Source: Tricholoma matsutake (Eukaryota > Basidiomycota > Agaricomycetes > Agaricales > Tricholomataceae). Taken from it: a stretch of DNA of 64,000 nt. The position numbers and the translations under genes are program-made. The stretch lies in NCBI GenBank assembly GCA_026075535.2, contig AP026538.1:10974001-11038000 (forward strand), given 5' to 3'. Under the pieces are notes generated by a model. It was not told the DNA's origin and searched no databases. It saw only the letters and a program-made list of their open reading frames with translations. This document shows, piece after piece, positions 32,779-44,694 of the stretch; positions within the stretch are counted from its first letter, which is position 1; the number at the start of each line of letters is the position of its first letter.

Positions 32779-35754
32779 CTACGGCCGTCTCGCCCAACGA
32801 GAATAATGACCGACATCTCGCGCCGCACCTGGAGTTGCAGATCTTCGTAGATCGGCTGTCAGATCCGAGGTAGTCTTGTATAGCTCTTTCCAACCGTAGG
32901 AAGCCTGAAGAAGTGAATCCCAAATGCCCAGCTGTTGTTGCTCGATCGGTCCTAGGATATCTTGAGAAATGCCAGCGCACCAAATCTCGTAGATGACGGC
33001 AGGATACTCCGTCGTGGGACTGTGGCGGACAACATTGAGAGAAGGGGTCCTTGATGCTAGCGCGAAAACAATCTTGATCAAGGGAACAGCAGGGTTTCCC
33101 GCCTCAAGAATCTCAAGGTCGTAAGGGTCCATCGCATCAAAGAGTTTCTGCTGAGGCTTCTTGGAATAGCTCGGGTCGTTCTTAATTTGGTAGAGAATGA
33201 GTCCTGCGTTTTCCCGAAGCAATTTCGGGCTATCCCTCAGAAAGACATTGATAGCATCAACCCCTGCTTGATTGTTTGCACATAAAATTGCTCCTCCTCG
33301 GCCTTGCAGCAATAAAAGCGAGATGATATCGATGGCTTTGTGCTCGTGGACCTTCACAAAATGGCTGAAATGAAGCTGAGCATTTGGGAAATCCTTCGCG
33401 AGCATGCCCAGTGCATGAATTGACTTTGCATCTACCAACCGCGAAGGAACGGCCTGCTTCCGAAAGGTCTGGCCATATAAGAAGTTGACCAAGCTGAACC
33501 AGCGTCTTCCTTTGATTGGTCGGCCAAATTCATCGGCGGGACCGACAGTTTTATCGCGCGCGAGAATCAACAGCAAGAGTACCAGAAACTCGCCACGGTC
33601 CCCTTTCGATATGGAGAAACCTTCCATCACCGACTTCAATGCCCTTGGCGCGTTAAACGACAATTTCTGCATAACAAAATAGGCGGCCTCTGAGAGAATC
33701 GGCTCAGACGAAGACGTCGTCGTCATGGTCTCAAAAGCAGCATCAATTTTGAGGCATACTCGCATGTGTCCCTCCACCTGCTTCCTCTCCTTCTCTTGAG
33801 ATATGTAGTTGGTCGAGTTGAATTCAATGGGAAACCGTTGGGATAGGCATGCCAACGCTTGATCATTAGAGAGCTCCTCAGCGGTATAGTCCACATTGAG
33901 GAGTTTTGCGGCTGCAAACTGAATAATCTCTCGTTTGACGGAAACCGAGCCTTCCTGATATCTGGCTCCGAATCTATCATAACCTCATAAATACCTACAA
34001 CGAATGATAGGCAAAAGGGAGGATGCGTACAACGGTCGGCCCAGGCTACAGATCTGAGAATCTTCAGTCAACTGCGCCAGATTCCACGAGCCATCTGCGG
34101 CTATGATACGAGCAAGGGGGTCAAAGCCAAGATCTGTATAAGGTTGAATGATGACTAATTTTCCCTCAACCACTCTCTTCGAAAGGTCTTCCTCGATAGC
34201 GGATGTGAACTGAGAAATTTTGCCAGTTGTTGACATGAAGAGCGAGAACAAAGGGAGGTCATGTAACCGCCGGAGTGCGTGTCGAAGTTCATTGAATATG
34301 GACCACTCCTCGCCTGGGCCCTTATGTCGCTGAGTTGTTGTATGAGCCTCATCAAACGCAAGAACAATAAGTGGAGCGTCGTTGCGACGAGGCTCCACCT
34401 TCTGCTTTCCTTTGGCCCTAGCTCCGATAGGACTGGGCGATGGAGATTCATCATGTGGCGACTGGAGGAATAGAGAGAGCTCTCGGAATGCAATATACGG
34501 AGGGAAGTCCTGACTTCGTGTGGGTGTGGAACCCCGTGGATTATCGGATAGTGTCCGCTTGGCGGATGCTTGTAGCTTTGAAGACTTTCCCTGTGTAGCC
34601 GAACATTTTAGTCAGTCATAGCGCACTCGACTGTTACGTACCCTTTCGGTTTCTAGCTGTCTTGCCTTTTCAATAACTTGTTCGTAGAAGTGCTCCCGAA
34701 ATTGGTTATGCCCTGTCATTTTCTGACCCTCAGTCAGAGATGATCTGAATCCTCTCGCGAATTCGACGTATTCCAGAGAGAGGTCGTGAGAGCGAAGCGT
34801 ATCAGTTGTATGCTTGAATAACGCTTCGAGAAAAGCACAAGCGCGATCATAGGCGACATCCTTAGAACCAGCGGTTATTAAATAATCTCGAATGCTGTGG
34901 TCTGCAGGAGGATATCCTGAAACAAGACTCAGCGCGTGGCTGAGTGCCCCGAGCGGAGAACACACGTACCTGTAGACGTTGCTTCCCGCAGGTTTAAGGG
35001 TATGACAAAGTGATTCTTGGCGAGTTCATCTACGGTTCGTGACTTTCCCATGCCTGAAGATTGGACGATGGCAGCATAATGAGCGTACACTCTGTCGTCA
35101 GAAGGATTGTAGTGGGTCTCGATGTGGTCCCACAGGCCTCTTGCAGCGTTGCCCTGGAATGGGCATTCCCAAGATTTCATAGTTGCTGAAAGACAAAGTC
35201 AACGAAAGCAGATTTAAATTTTCATTCTGAATGAACAAACCTGCTACTTGGTCGTCACGAAGACGAGCATAAGCTCTTGTCCTGTCAGACTCTACGGTGG
35301 GTGTTTCAACCTGCAGTAAGGCTACGTGAAACTGCGTTGAAATCTGACGGAGTGAATGATCAGAAGGATTGAACGCACGATGATTCGCAAAGCGCTCCCA
35401 CTCTCCTTTGTCGCGAGCTTCAACCCAAATGGAGGCCAGATCTAGTTGTACCTCGCGTGGTAGCAGATTGATCCGCTCCTCGCCTTGTTCGGCGTCCAGC
35501 CACGACTTGTCAAGTGTCGATGCACGAGATGTATCCTGCACTTTGAGGGCGACTTGTTGAAAAGCCATCGCAAGCGCACTCGTTTGGACGTCCTCGGCAT
35601 TCAATAGCGCATATTGGGGGAAGTGTCGAATCCAGTACCGAATACGTTTGTTCAAATCGTTGACTTCTTCTTCTGTTAGCCCTAGCCGAGACTTTTTGTC
35701 GAATTCAGAACCGAGAGGAGAGCTAGCAGCACGTTTGCCTGAACTTTGTAACAT
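32779..35754 (-). CDS. P-loop NTPase of an agaricomycete-expanded family, five exons, intact
   Basis: Joining exons 35754-35241, 35185-34970, 34916-34642, 34590-34031 and 33973-32779 gives 919 codons without a stop. All four introns (51-57 nt) are GT..AG. Walker A is QSSGMGKS (residues about 213-220, exon 2). Walker B is LIVLAFDE (about 409-416, exon 4), followed by a sensor-like FMSTTGKISQF. Splicing exon 4 to 5 produces SLGRPLFGARY, a conserved-looking junction that supports the model. The N-terminal 170 residues are charged; the C-terminal 390 look helical. Similar proteins are numerous in mushroom genomes. I know no tested function, so NTP binding is inferred from motifs. Unlike all its neighbours it has no premature stop, and its base composition is balanced. 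The start is the first ATG in frame; an extra upstream exon cannot be excluded. Confidence 0.85.
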
Positions 35755-36546
35755 CGGATAAAATCGCGATGAGCGAAGAACGTCCGTGGTAGAACAGTAG
35801 ACGGTAGGACGTGGGTCTGCACGCGTTGTTGACGTCTGTTTACCAACGTCATTTCTACCATCATTCGTCTCCTAATCATGCATCATGACTGTATATCAGA
35901 TGCAACATAATTCACAAATTCTGATTTCTCCTTGTCTCGTCTCCCTTGCCTAACTTAGTCTACGATCCGACTGTCTACAATTGCGTCCGAGTCACCATTG
36001 CCGCATCAACTAATGAATAACCCGTGGTACTTTCAAAAAGTTCTTCCGTTCTTAGCATTCGCATTGTATCGGCTCAACTATGTCCACACCAACAGTTTCT
36101 CCGTGTCTTACCCCGCAAGGTCTTACATTCACATCAGGAATTGGTATTCAGGACAGTGAACGGCGGCGACGGTATGTTTCATTCATCGTATGATTGTTCG
36201 GTTGAAATGGATAGAGGAATGGTCCAACACGACATGGATACCGATTTACTGGGAAATGTAGGTTAAATCCCGCATCAAATGTTTCTTAATCTAAAGTAGA
36301 GTATGATTCAGGCCCGTTCCGACGTGTTAAACTAACCGCGAGTTCCTACCCTTGCTCTACCGCCATCTACATCGTCTATTCTTCCATGCATCAGTTTCAA
36401 CTGTCTTGTTTCGCACTTTTTGGACATCCGTCATTCGCAAAACTTATGGCTACCAGGATCTCCGTCCACCATCCACGCGCTTTGATTGGGAGCGCTGTCA
36501 TGAACATTGGTGAAGCGTTTTCAGCTGGATACAAGTCCTCGGCTAG
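35755..36546. other. Upstream intergenic region of the P-loop gene
   Basis: Should hold the promoter of the minus-strand gene. A plus-strand stretch at 36027-36150 reads YFQKVLPFLAFALYRLNYVH in one frame, which looks like real coding sequence from an unknown gene, but no start, splice pattern or continuation could be fixed. Confidence 0.35.
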
Positions 36547-37038
36547 CTGGCGCTAACTGTCGTCCAGTGTAGTACAGGGCCGACTTCCAGGCATGGCGCT
36601 GGGGAGGCATGGAGGCCATTCCCTCGGAGTGCACCATCGGAGGCTGTTGATGCCATTTGGGAGTGGGTTGAGTCACGCAGATATCGGCGGTACTCTAGTC
36701 CGAGTTCAGGTGTGCCGGCGTCGCTTGGACTCGTCGGTACACTGTTATCTCCATTTTACGACCAGCCAAATTCCGTATTGTATGACGATTTTGATTCCCT
36801 CTTTGAAATCTCGCCGCGACGTGACCTCGAGGGAACCGGAGAGGCAAGCAAGGATAAGCAGGAGCTCTTGGAGAGGGAGGTACGAGTATCGTTGCACGGA
36901 TATGGTTTACAAGGGGCCAAACGTCGGCTGAGTGTGCGGGGATGGGCAATGGTTGGTGATCACGACGAGGAAGTCATCTCTGTGAATCCATACAGGGTCA
37001 ACTCGGAGCCAGTTGGGTGGTTGGGTGAGGCACGTTGA
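36547..37038 (+). CDS. Possible hypothetical protein or exon, about 163 codons
   Basis: A frame open from 36547 to the stop at 37038 with balanced composition, including EAVDAIWEWVESRRYRRYSS, SPFYDQPNSVLYDDFDSLFE and GWAMVGDHDEEVISVNPYRV. There is no ATG at the left edge, so it would have to be a spliced exon or a remnant. A possible 3' splice site (TTTTAG) at 37069 leads into a further short frame up to the Copia-2 insertion at 37194. Family unknown. A host gene broken by Copia-2 is possible. Confidence 0.3.
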   Translation: MALTVVQCSTGPTSRHGAGEAWRPFPRSAPSEAVDAIWEWVESRRYRRYSSPSSGVPASLGLVGTLLSPFYDQPNSVLYDDFDSLFEISPRRDLEGTGEASKDKQELLEREVRVSLHGYGLQGAKRRLSVRGWAMVGDHDEEVISVNPYRVNSEPVGWLGEAR

Positions 37039-37293
37039 TGAGCTGGTGAGTCGACAATTCTCATTTTAGGTTGTGTGGCAGAGAGTCATTCCTTCGGGAT
37101 GTTGTTGCAGCAGCTGAGGAATATGACCTTGTTTGTTCAGATGAATTCAATATGGATGGATGGATGTTCTATGCTGGTATGCATGTTCAGGTGTATTGGA
37201 AATCAGGCTGGGAAACAAACAGAGAAGAGATAATTCTCTTGGAGACAAGTGGGGGAAACGAGACAAGAAACTTATTATTATTTCTCCTATACT

Positions 37294-37693
37294 TGTTAGG
37301 GTGACACCCACTATCTGCTAGCTAAGACCATGTGGGTTCTCTCTACAAGAAGGGGGTGGGATCCGCGCTCGTGATGGGGGAATTGATGATTTTGATGCGA
37401 GGGGTTATTAATAGGTGAGTTTGTTGAGATAGGCCTTTCACACTGAAAATGTAGGTGGAATACCTAAGAGAACACAACTAGGGTCTCCTAGGCATATATT
37501 TAGGGTTTATATACTATGTTACACATATTGTACATTGTTGTTACCGACGCACTCGTACATGCGTGTACACTTTGATGCATGCAAAATAAAATTCTCATGC
37601 TATCAAAGTGTAGCATCATTTGGTGTCATGTAGCATAATTCAACATAATAAATAAAATGAAATTTTATTAGGTAATAGGGTGGTTTCCTAACA
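37294..37693 (-). repeat. Gypsy-A copy 2 3' LTR
   Basis: 400 bp with TGTTAGG and CCTAACA ends. Aligned with the 5' LTR it differs mostly at CpG-type sites, for example GCGTGTACACTTTGATGCATGC here against GTGCATACATTTTGATGCGTGC there. Confidence 0.95.
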
Positions 37694-37704
37694 TTACCCC
37701 CCTT

Positions 37705-40700
37705 TTATGCCTCGACTTCCAGGCGAGAAAATATTACATTTGTCCCCTCTGTGAAATTTTGGTAAGGCCAGAATTTCATCCCCTCATACACCATTCTTGC
37801 AATGTGACGTAGAGCATTCAGATTACATTTAAAGAATTGGGCGATTGTGGTACGCGCTCGCTTACAATTCTCTTTGGGTTCCCATGAATTATTTTTGTTG
37901 GTATAGTTTTTCCACTTTATTAAGAACTCCAATTTGTTCCGTCAAAGATGTGAGTCTAGAATTTCTTCAACTATGTATGCTGGAGCACCTTCTACTATTA
38001 TCAGAGGTTGCGGAGTAGTTTGTTGGCCAGGAATAGTGGGTGGGCAGTAAGGGCGTAGGTGGGATACATTAATCTCAGGATCAATCTTGAATGATCGGGG
38101 TAATTTTAGCACTACTGCATTAGGCGAGATTACTTTAGAGATCGCATATGGGCCAACTTGTTTTTCCATAAGTTTCCTCAAAGGTTGTGGAATATTCAGG
38201 TCCTTGGTACTTAGCCATACCAAGTCACCAACTTTGTACTCTGGAGCGCATGCTCGAGTACAATCCACATGTCGCATCATGTCATCACATGCTTTCTTCA
38301 ATGCCGCCTCTGCTTCCTCTTGTACCTTTTGCATCTTAGATACAAAGTCTTCTACCGACTGTACTTTGACTTCCCTTCTGGGTTCTACTCCCATGCGAGG
38401 ATGATATCAATAATTCGTGAAAAAGGGTGACATACAAGTAGCCAAATGGAATTTGTTATTGGGGGAAAATTTGGCAATTGCCAACCATTCAGGCCAGTTG
38501 GTTTGTCGGTAGTTGACAAACATACGTAGGTACTGCTCCAACTCCTGATTCATTCTCTCTGTCTGCCCATCAGTCTGCGGGTGATATGCCATAGATAATT
38601 TAGTTTGAATTCCCAATATGTTGTTTAGTTCTCGCATAAACATGGAAGCAAATTGTGGTCCACGATTGGAGATAATGGTATCAGGTAACCCATGTAACTG
38701 CCATACCTGATTTAGATAGAGGCACGCCAAGCCCATGATGAGGTTTCTGTAGTAGTAGGAATAATATGGACTTCCTTTGTAAAGCGGTTGCATACTACGA
38801 ATATTGCATCGTACTCTTGAGCCTCGGGTAATCCAGTAATAAAATCCACAGATATATCTCGCCATGGCACTTTAGGTATAGGGTTCGGCATTAATTTTCC
38901 TGCAGGTTTCTCTGGAAATTTCTTCCCCCTCATGCACGTATCACATCCATCCACATACCCCAACACATACTTTGAAATTCTGGGCCACCAATAATTTCTC
39001 ATTACTAATTCCAATGTCTTCCATCTTCCTGGGTGTCCAGCAATCGGCGTATTGTGATGTAACCAGACAATCTCCCTTCGCAAATCCTGATCCTTTGGTA
39101 CATACACTTTTCCTTGAAACAACACCAACCCTTGTTCCTCAGCCCATTCATTCATCTCCTTTGATATTACCTTTCTTCTCTCCCTTCAGTGCTTTCATGG
39201 CTTCCACTACTTCATCGTCCATTTCTGAACATTGTCTAATTTTAGACAACATTTCCATTTCCGAGCTATCTATTAATAGATGCCCTTGACGCATAGTGCA
39301 AATGCGAAAGTATTCAGGTTTGAGTAAGGTAACATTTTTATTATTGTCCTCCTCCACCCCCCTTTTATGATCAATACGTCTGGATAATGCATCTGCTTTC
39401 CTCATTAAGCTTCCCGCTTTGTGGACCAAGTGAAAGTTGAAACACGATAGGAATAGTGCCCAATGCACTTGCCAGCGATTAAGCTTTTTAGTGGACATGA
39501 AGTATTGCAGATTTTGATGATCCATCCAGATCTCAATCTCATGCATACATCCCTCCAAATAATGCCTCCACACCTCCAATGCTCATATTATCCCCAACAT
39601 CTCTTTGTCATGCACATCATAATTCCTCTCCACATCATTCAACCCTTTTGACAAGTATGCACAAGGATGCCATTTGTCATCTTCACACAGCATTGACAAT
39701 ACTGCTCCAGTAGCAAAATCAGATGCATCGGATTCCACTCGCAAAGGGCATGTGAAATCTACTGGGGCTAATATTGGTCCCTCCACAAACTTCCTCTTCA
39801 ACTCCTCAAACGCTGTCTGCTGCTGCTCTCCCCACCTCCATACTACTCCCTTTCACATAAGGTTATGTAAGGGTGCGGCAATTTTAGAAAAATTGTGCAC
39901 AAAGCGACGATAATAATTTGCGAGTCCCAAGAAGGCTTGAACCTCCTTGACATGGGTGGGTGCAGGCCAATCTGTGATCGCCTGTACCTTGATCGGATCC
40001 ATTTTGATCCCGTCAGGGCCGATCAATAATCCTAGGAAACTCAATCTTGCTTGCCCCAAACACACACTTCTCTGGTTTTAAAAATAGATCATTCTCTGCC
40101 AACCTCTGTAACACCTCCTGTACTATCGCCTCATGATTTTCTTCATCCTCCGTGAATATCAGAATGTCGTCAATAAATATTATTACCACACCTTTGTCTA
40201 TTAGTCATCCCAAAAAACATGACAAGCAGCTTGAAGGATCCTTGACATGTGGCAAATGCTGCCTTCCACTCATCTCCTTTCTTTATTCATACATTGTTGT
40301 ATCCCCATTGTAAATCCAATTTTGTAAAGACCTTGGCTTTTCCCACCTTGTCAATTATTTCTGAGATCAACGGCAGGGGGTACGTGTTCTTCACTGTCCA
40401 CTCATTCAAATACCTATAATCTGTACACATCCTCTTCCTTTGGTCTTTCTTTGGCACAAAGAATATTGGTGACATCTGCAGTGATTTCGAAGGTCATATG
40501 TATCCTTTGCACCATTGCTCCTTCAGGAACGCATCGACTTCTTCTTGTTCCATCGGAGATAATGGATATACCTTCGACTTCTTCAGCACAAACCCTGGCT
40601 TCATCTCAATTGCATGATCCCATGGCTTCCGCACCGGCATTCGCTCAGACTCCTTCTTCTGGAACACTGACAGATGTTCATGATATACTTTTGGCACCCA

Positions 40701-41486
40701 TTCCTCCACTGGCCTCTCCACCTTCATGATATTCTTGTCCCATGACTGTCCTCTACAAATTGTTCTAAAGGTTTGCTTCTGCTCTTCTTTCTCGATCATG
40801 ATCGGAACTTCCCCATTTGGCATTTCCTCATCCTCCACTTCCTCCATCGTAACAGAATACTTTCTCAGACGTTCTTTCTCTTTCTTTTTCCTTTTTTCCT
40901 TCTTCATCTTCCTCCCATACACATTACATTCCTTAGGACAATGAGTCATTTGTACTTTCCCAGTTTTCCAATCAATTTTGGGATTATGCTTCCATAACCA
41001 TGGACATCCTATTATTAGATTGGTTTTCCCAAGATCGCACACTTCGAATATGGCTCGCTCCTGATGCTCCTGATACTTTAGTACCATAGTCACCTCCTCC
41101 TTGATAGTTCCTCCATGATTGACTGTTCCGTCAATATTGTACACCATTATAGGTTGTGCCAGCTTGCATGTGTTAATACTGTTTCTGGTAATTAAGGATC
41201 GATTAATAAATAATCCTGTAGCACCACTATCAAGCAACGCTTCCACATCAATACCTGCATGCGTGTCCATTGTCTTCAATCCCACAGTCAAGGTGATTTC
41301 TGGTTCTATTCGCCCAGAGCGAATAAAGAATTTAGGGGTTTTCGGAAATAGTGCTTGGCAATTTTCTTGGTCACATGATTCGTAACAGTTGTACTCCTCC
41401 TCGATTTCCTTTTCTGATTTACTCTGGTTTTCCTCAGATACTAATACATTGTAATGATTCTGGGTCACCAATGGGGAAACCTTCAC
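37705..41486 (-). pseudogene. Gypsy-A copy 2 pol with chromodomain
   Basis: Protease has LLDSGATGLFINRSL. RT has [28 protein letters not shown] and [19 protein letters not shown] segments. RNase H has VESDASDFATGAVLS. Integrase has a zinc region, WRDISVDFITGLPEAQE, SNRGPQFASMFM and YHPQTDGQTERMNQEL, followed by a GPY/F-like segment and the C-terminal chromodomain (LEFLIKWKNYTNKNNSWEP, near 37910). Chromodomains target chromoviruses to marked chromatin. Lesions: TGA at 40494-40496 where copy 1 has CGA, TGA at 37942-37944 before the chromodomain, a shared TGA near 39583, a frameshift near 38712, and a 50-bp deletion at about 40203 that removes the NSPLTFQ region of RT. Confidence 0.93.
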
Positions 41487-42580
41487 TGGGACTCTTCCAC
41501 AAAATTCTTCTGCTTGCCTTCCACTGGCTTCACTTCCTCGATTGTAGCTTCCCTAATCTTTCTTTTCTGCCTACAATTTCTAGAAATGTGTCCTAACTGC
41601 CCACAGTTAAAACATTTAAATGGGGCTTGTCTCCCTGCTTGATCAACCTCCATTGCCTCTGCTGGTGCTGCTGACTCCATAACTATAGGTGTCACTGCCA
41701 TGGCCGGTGGCTGTGCCCTTGGAGCTTGTGCCTGAGGCACCTTTCCTTTCTCGGACTTTCCTCCAGATGACTTTCCAAATTTACTACTTCCGTACATCAA
41801 CTTTGACTCCGCCTGTTCCTGCCAATATTGCCAGTCAAGGCGCATTGCTCAATTATACCACTCGTCCAACTTCTCTGGCATAGAAGGTAGTCGGTAGATA
41901 GACTTGAATAAAGAGGGATTTAATCCTGCTTTCAAAAACTCTACCAACGTGGCTTCTCCCATGTCCATTTGCGAAGCTTCTGCTTTGAACTGCAAAATAA
42001 ATTCATCTGCCATTAGGGAACCTTGGTGCATGGTTTTTAATTTAGCATTGGCTGTTGCCTTTGGATTAGGGTCTCCAAACTGTGCCTCCAATCTCTCCAG
42101 AAATTCCTTGAAGGTTGCAAATGGTTTATTTCCCATGGCAATTTGATTAATAGCCTCATTTCTCCAGAACTGTGCTTTCCCCCCTGAATGTATGAGAGAG
42201 CAAACATAATCCTAGACTTGGCTGTATGAAACTCTGGCTTCCTCCCATGGATGTACAATACTATAGAGCTGATGAAGGATTTTGTATTCTCCATGGTACC
42301 ATCAAAGATTTGCAGGGGTGCATACTTAGGTAAGTGCGCTTTTCCATTTCCGGATTTCTCCAACCATCTCATCCTCCTGCGATATCTACTCCACCATCTC
42401 CTCCATCTCATCATCTCTTTCTCCTATCATCTCTGGCTGTACTTCCGCTTGTCTGGGCTGTGATGCTGCCAATACTGACACTAATTGTGACATTTGTGCT
42501 GTGAGCGCATCAATTTTCGCCTCTAGTGCTGGTATGGGAACAGGATTAGGACCGGGATTAGAAGTTGAAGGTTTGGACAT
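41483..42580 (-). pseudogene. Gypsy-A copy 2 gag
   Basis: Starts at the ATG at 42580 (SKPSTSNPGPNPVPIPALEA) and encodes the same Gag core as copy 1, ending with the zinc knuckle CFNCGQLGHISRNC (C-x2-C-x4-H-x4-C) and a TGA at 41483-41485. Frameshifts near 42386 and 42136 and a stop near 41847 break it. Its stop overlaps the pol frame in the sequence CAGTGAAGG. Pol lies in the -1 frame relative to gag, which suggests frameshifting or reinitiation in the parent element. Confidence 0.9.
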
Positions 42581-43050
42581 AATTGTAGAATCTGTAATGA
42601 ATCACTTCTTTGACAAATTCAAAATTTTTTCTTCGAGACCTCTCCAAACGTTTATGGATCACATGATAAGGTTCGTCGAGGTTCATCAATGGTTTGTCGT
42701 TCATCGGGCGCCTATTTTGACACTTCAGATCAATAACCCTTCCAACAGTGCCTGATCTCGGAGATATCACTGAATTCAGCTTGTAACTAAAATAGTCGTC
42801 TGAATAGAGTAATGTAAATTGTAACTAAACCAGATCTGATCAGTTGTCTGGTTGCAGCTGTCCTAATGATGAGCGCTGCCTCTCGATCACTGGCAGTCAC
42901 AATGTAAGGCGAGGCCTGGCATCGGCTTGCAAAAGAAAAGGTAGATTACGTATATACAAGTACTTCCGGCTTGTGCCGAAAGGATGAGTAATCGGATGTG
43001 GCGCAGTGAAACAATGATGTATGCGCAAGTAAGAGAAGGCGCACTGATAT

Positions 43051-43067
43051 GGGTAGTTGTGTTCTTC
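43051..43067 (-). promoter_or_regulatory. Gypsy-A primer-binding site, self-priming type
   Basis: The 17 nt next to the 5' LTR read GAAGAACACAACTACCC on the minus strand. Twelve nt (AGAACACAACTA, 43065-43054) are the exact reverse complement of the LTR segment at 43254-43243. No fit to a tRNA 3' end (which would end in TGG) is seen. Confidence 0.7.
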
Positions 43068-43467
43068 TGTTAGGGTGACACCCACTATCTGCTAGCTAAG
43101 ACCGTGGCAGTTCTCTCTTCAAGAAGGGGGCGGGATCCACACTCATGATGGGGGAATTGATGATTTTGATGTGAGGGATTATTAATAGGTGAGTTTGTTG
43201 AGATAGGCCTTTCACACCGAAAACATAGGTGGAATACCTAAGAGAACACAACTAGGGTCCCCTAGGCATATATTTAGGGTTTATATACTATGTTACATAT
43301 ATTGTACATTGTTGTTACCGACGCACTCATACATGTGCATACATTTTGATGCGTGCGAAATAAAATTCTCATGCTATCAAAGTGTAGCGTCATTTGGCGT
43401 CATGTAGCGTAATTCAACATAATAAATAAAATGAAATTTTATTAGGTAATGGGGTGGTTTCCTAACA
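43068..43467 (-). repeat. Gypsy-A copy 2 5' LTR with TATA box
   Basis: 400 bp. On the minus strand TATATAAA (about 43281-43288) stands about 33 nt before TAGTTGTGTTCT (43254-43243), the predicted RNA start that pairs with the primer-binding site. Confidence 0.93.
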
Positions 43468-43720
43468 ATACTATGGCTGTATGTAACTGTGCTATACATA
43501 GAACACGCATCGAAACAGCTGCTCTATTAATAATATCCGGCATCCAGCCTCAGACCACAGGCTTGGATTGCCTATCCCAACACTCCCCTTCAAGCCAAGC
43601 ATGATTTGAGTTATTAGGAATGGTTAACTGGATTATCTTTCAGGTGCGTTAAAACCTCTGTGTGGTAGAAAACCCTGTGGGTAAAAACCAACTCACACAC
43701 AAGGAAAGCTACTGAGTTAT

Positions 43721-44694
43721 TTAATCAACTTTCTTCCCATGTTGCATAAATTTGGGCCTTGGTAGTGCCTTTGTTAATGTGTCTGCTGTTTGTTCCGGGT
43801 CATGACAATTTTGAATATCGAGTATGTTATTGGTTACAAGATCTCGGACCCAATGATGACATAAGGCAATGTGTTTTGATCACTGATCAAATTGCGGGTT
43901 GTGGGTTAATACGACAGAACCGTCGTTGTCACCTTTAATAATCATTGGATAATTTTGAGAAAATCTGAGTTCACCGTACAAATTTCTGAGCCATGTTGCT
44001 TCCCATCCAGCCTCTGAGAGAGCTACATATTCTGCTTCCGTTGAGGAAAGTGCGATCACAGTTTGCTTCTTTGATTTCCACATGATCGCTCCCCCTGATC
44101 CTAGGAAGATGTAGCCAGTAGTAGATTTATGGTCATCGGCGTTTGCGAAAGCGGCATCAGTATAACCATGGAAGAGGTTATTAGTATTAGTTTCATCAGG
44201 GGTTTTTCTATAAGTTATCCCCAGAGTTTTTGTACCTGCTAGGTACCTGAGTATCCGCTTTATTGCACCGTGGTGTTGAAGACCCGGGTTAGCAGTGTAA
44301 GCAGCTAGTTTGTTGACTGCAAAGCTAATATCCGGTCTTGTGGAATTTGAGATGAATTGTAAACACCCCAACAATCTAGCGTATGAATTGCTATGATTTA
44401 ATTCATTGTTGTCCAGATTCAGTGCAAATTTAATATTCAGGTCCATAGGCATGGCGACAGGGTTCGCATCCAGCATCTCTTCTTTGTGAAGAAGGTTCTC
44501 AATATATTTTTGTTGAGAAATGGAGATAGAATCGTCGGTACGCGTTACTTCAATGCTGACTATCTTGTGTGGTTCCCCTAGATCCATAACTTCCCATTCT
44601 GAGCTTAGTGCATTCTTCATGTGATCCATCATTTGATCCAATGATGCGAATAGAAGCGAGTCGTCAACCCAGATGGTTAGAATACCATAGTCAC
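43721..44694 (-). pseudogene. Copia-2 RT C-terminal half and RNase H
   Basis: Resumes at 44694 with YGILTIWVDDSLLFAS, the RT palm motif (Trp in place of the usual Tyr of YVDD), then DLGEPHKIVSIEVTR, LLHKEEMLDANPVAMPMD, LLGCLQFISNSTRPDISFAV and HHGAIKRILRYLAGTKTLGI. RNase H follows with HGYTDAAFANADDHKSTTG, TVIALSSTEAEYVALSEA and IIKGDNDGSVVL. A TGA at 43880-43882 falls in QFDQ-SKHIALCHH where the family has Arg. The reading continues to the TAA at 43721. The gap between this piece and 50674 is the Gypsy-B insertion. Confidence 0.93.

Larger units (their letters stand above)
37294..43467 (-). mobile_element. Gypsy-A copy 2, full-length chromovirus (6174 bp)
   Basis: Two 400-bp LTRs, TGTTAGG..CCTAACA ends and target duplication ATACT (37289-37293, 43468-43472). 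The empty site can be read in the intact Copia-2 LTR at about 54170-54185. The minus-strand interior has leader, gag and pol ending in a chromodomain. The polypurine tract AAAAGGGGGGTAA precedes the 3' LTR. Inactive: stops, frameshifts and a 50-bp RT deletion at about 40203. Confidence 0.96.
37194..43582 (-). repeat. Copia-2 3' LTR, split by Gypsy-A copy 2
   Basis: The parts 37194-37293 and 43473-43582 together match the intact 5' LTR at 54087-54296 (TTTCTCCTATACT joined to ATGGCTGTATG there). The polypurine tract GAAGGGGAG on the minus strand follows at 43583-43591. Confidence 0.93.

Noticed and set aside
37071..37304. 77-codon plus-strand frame
   Set aside because: It runs from unassigned DNA across the AGGTG site into the Copia-2 LTR, so at most its first 40 codons could be host sequence.
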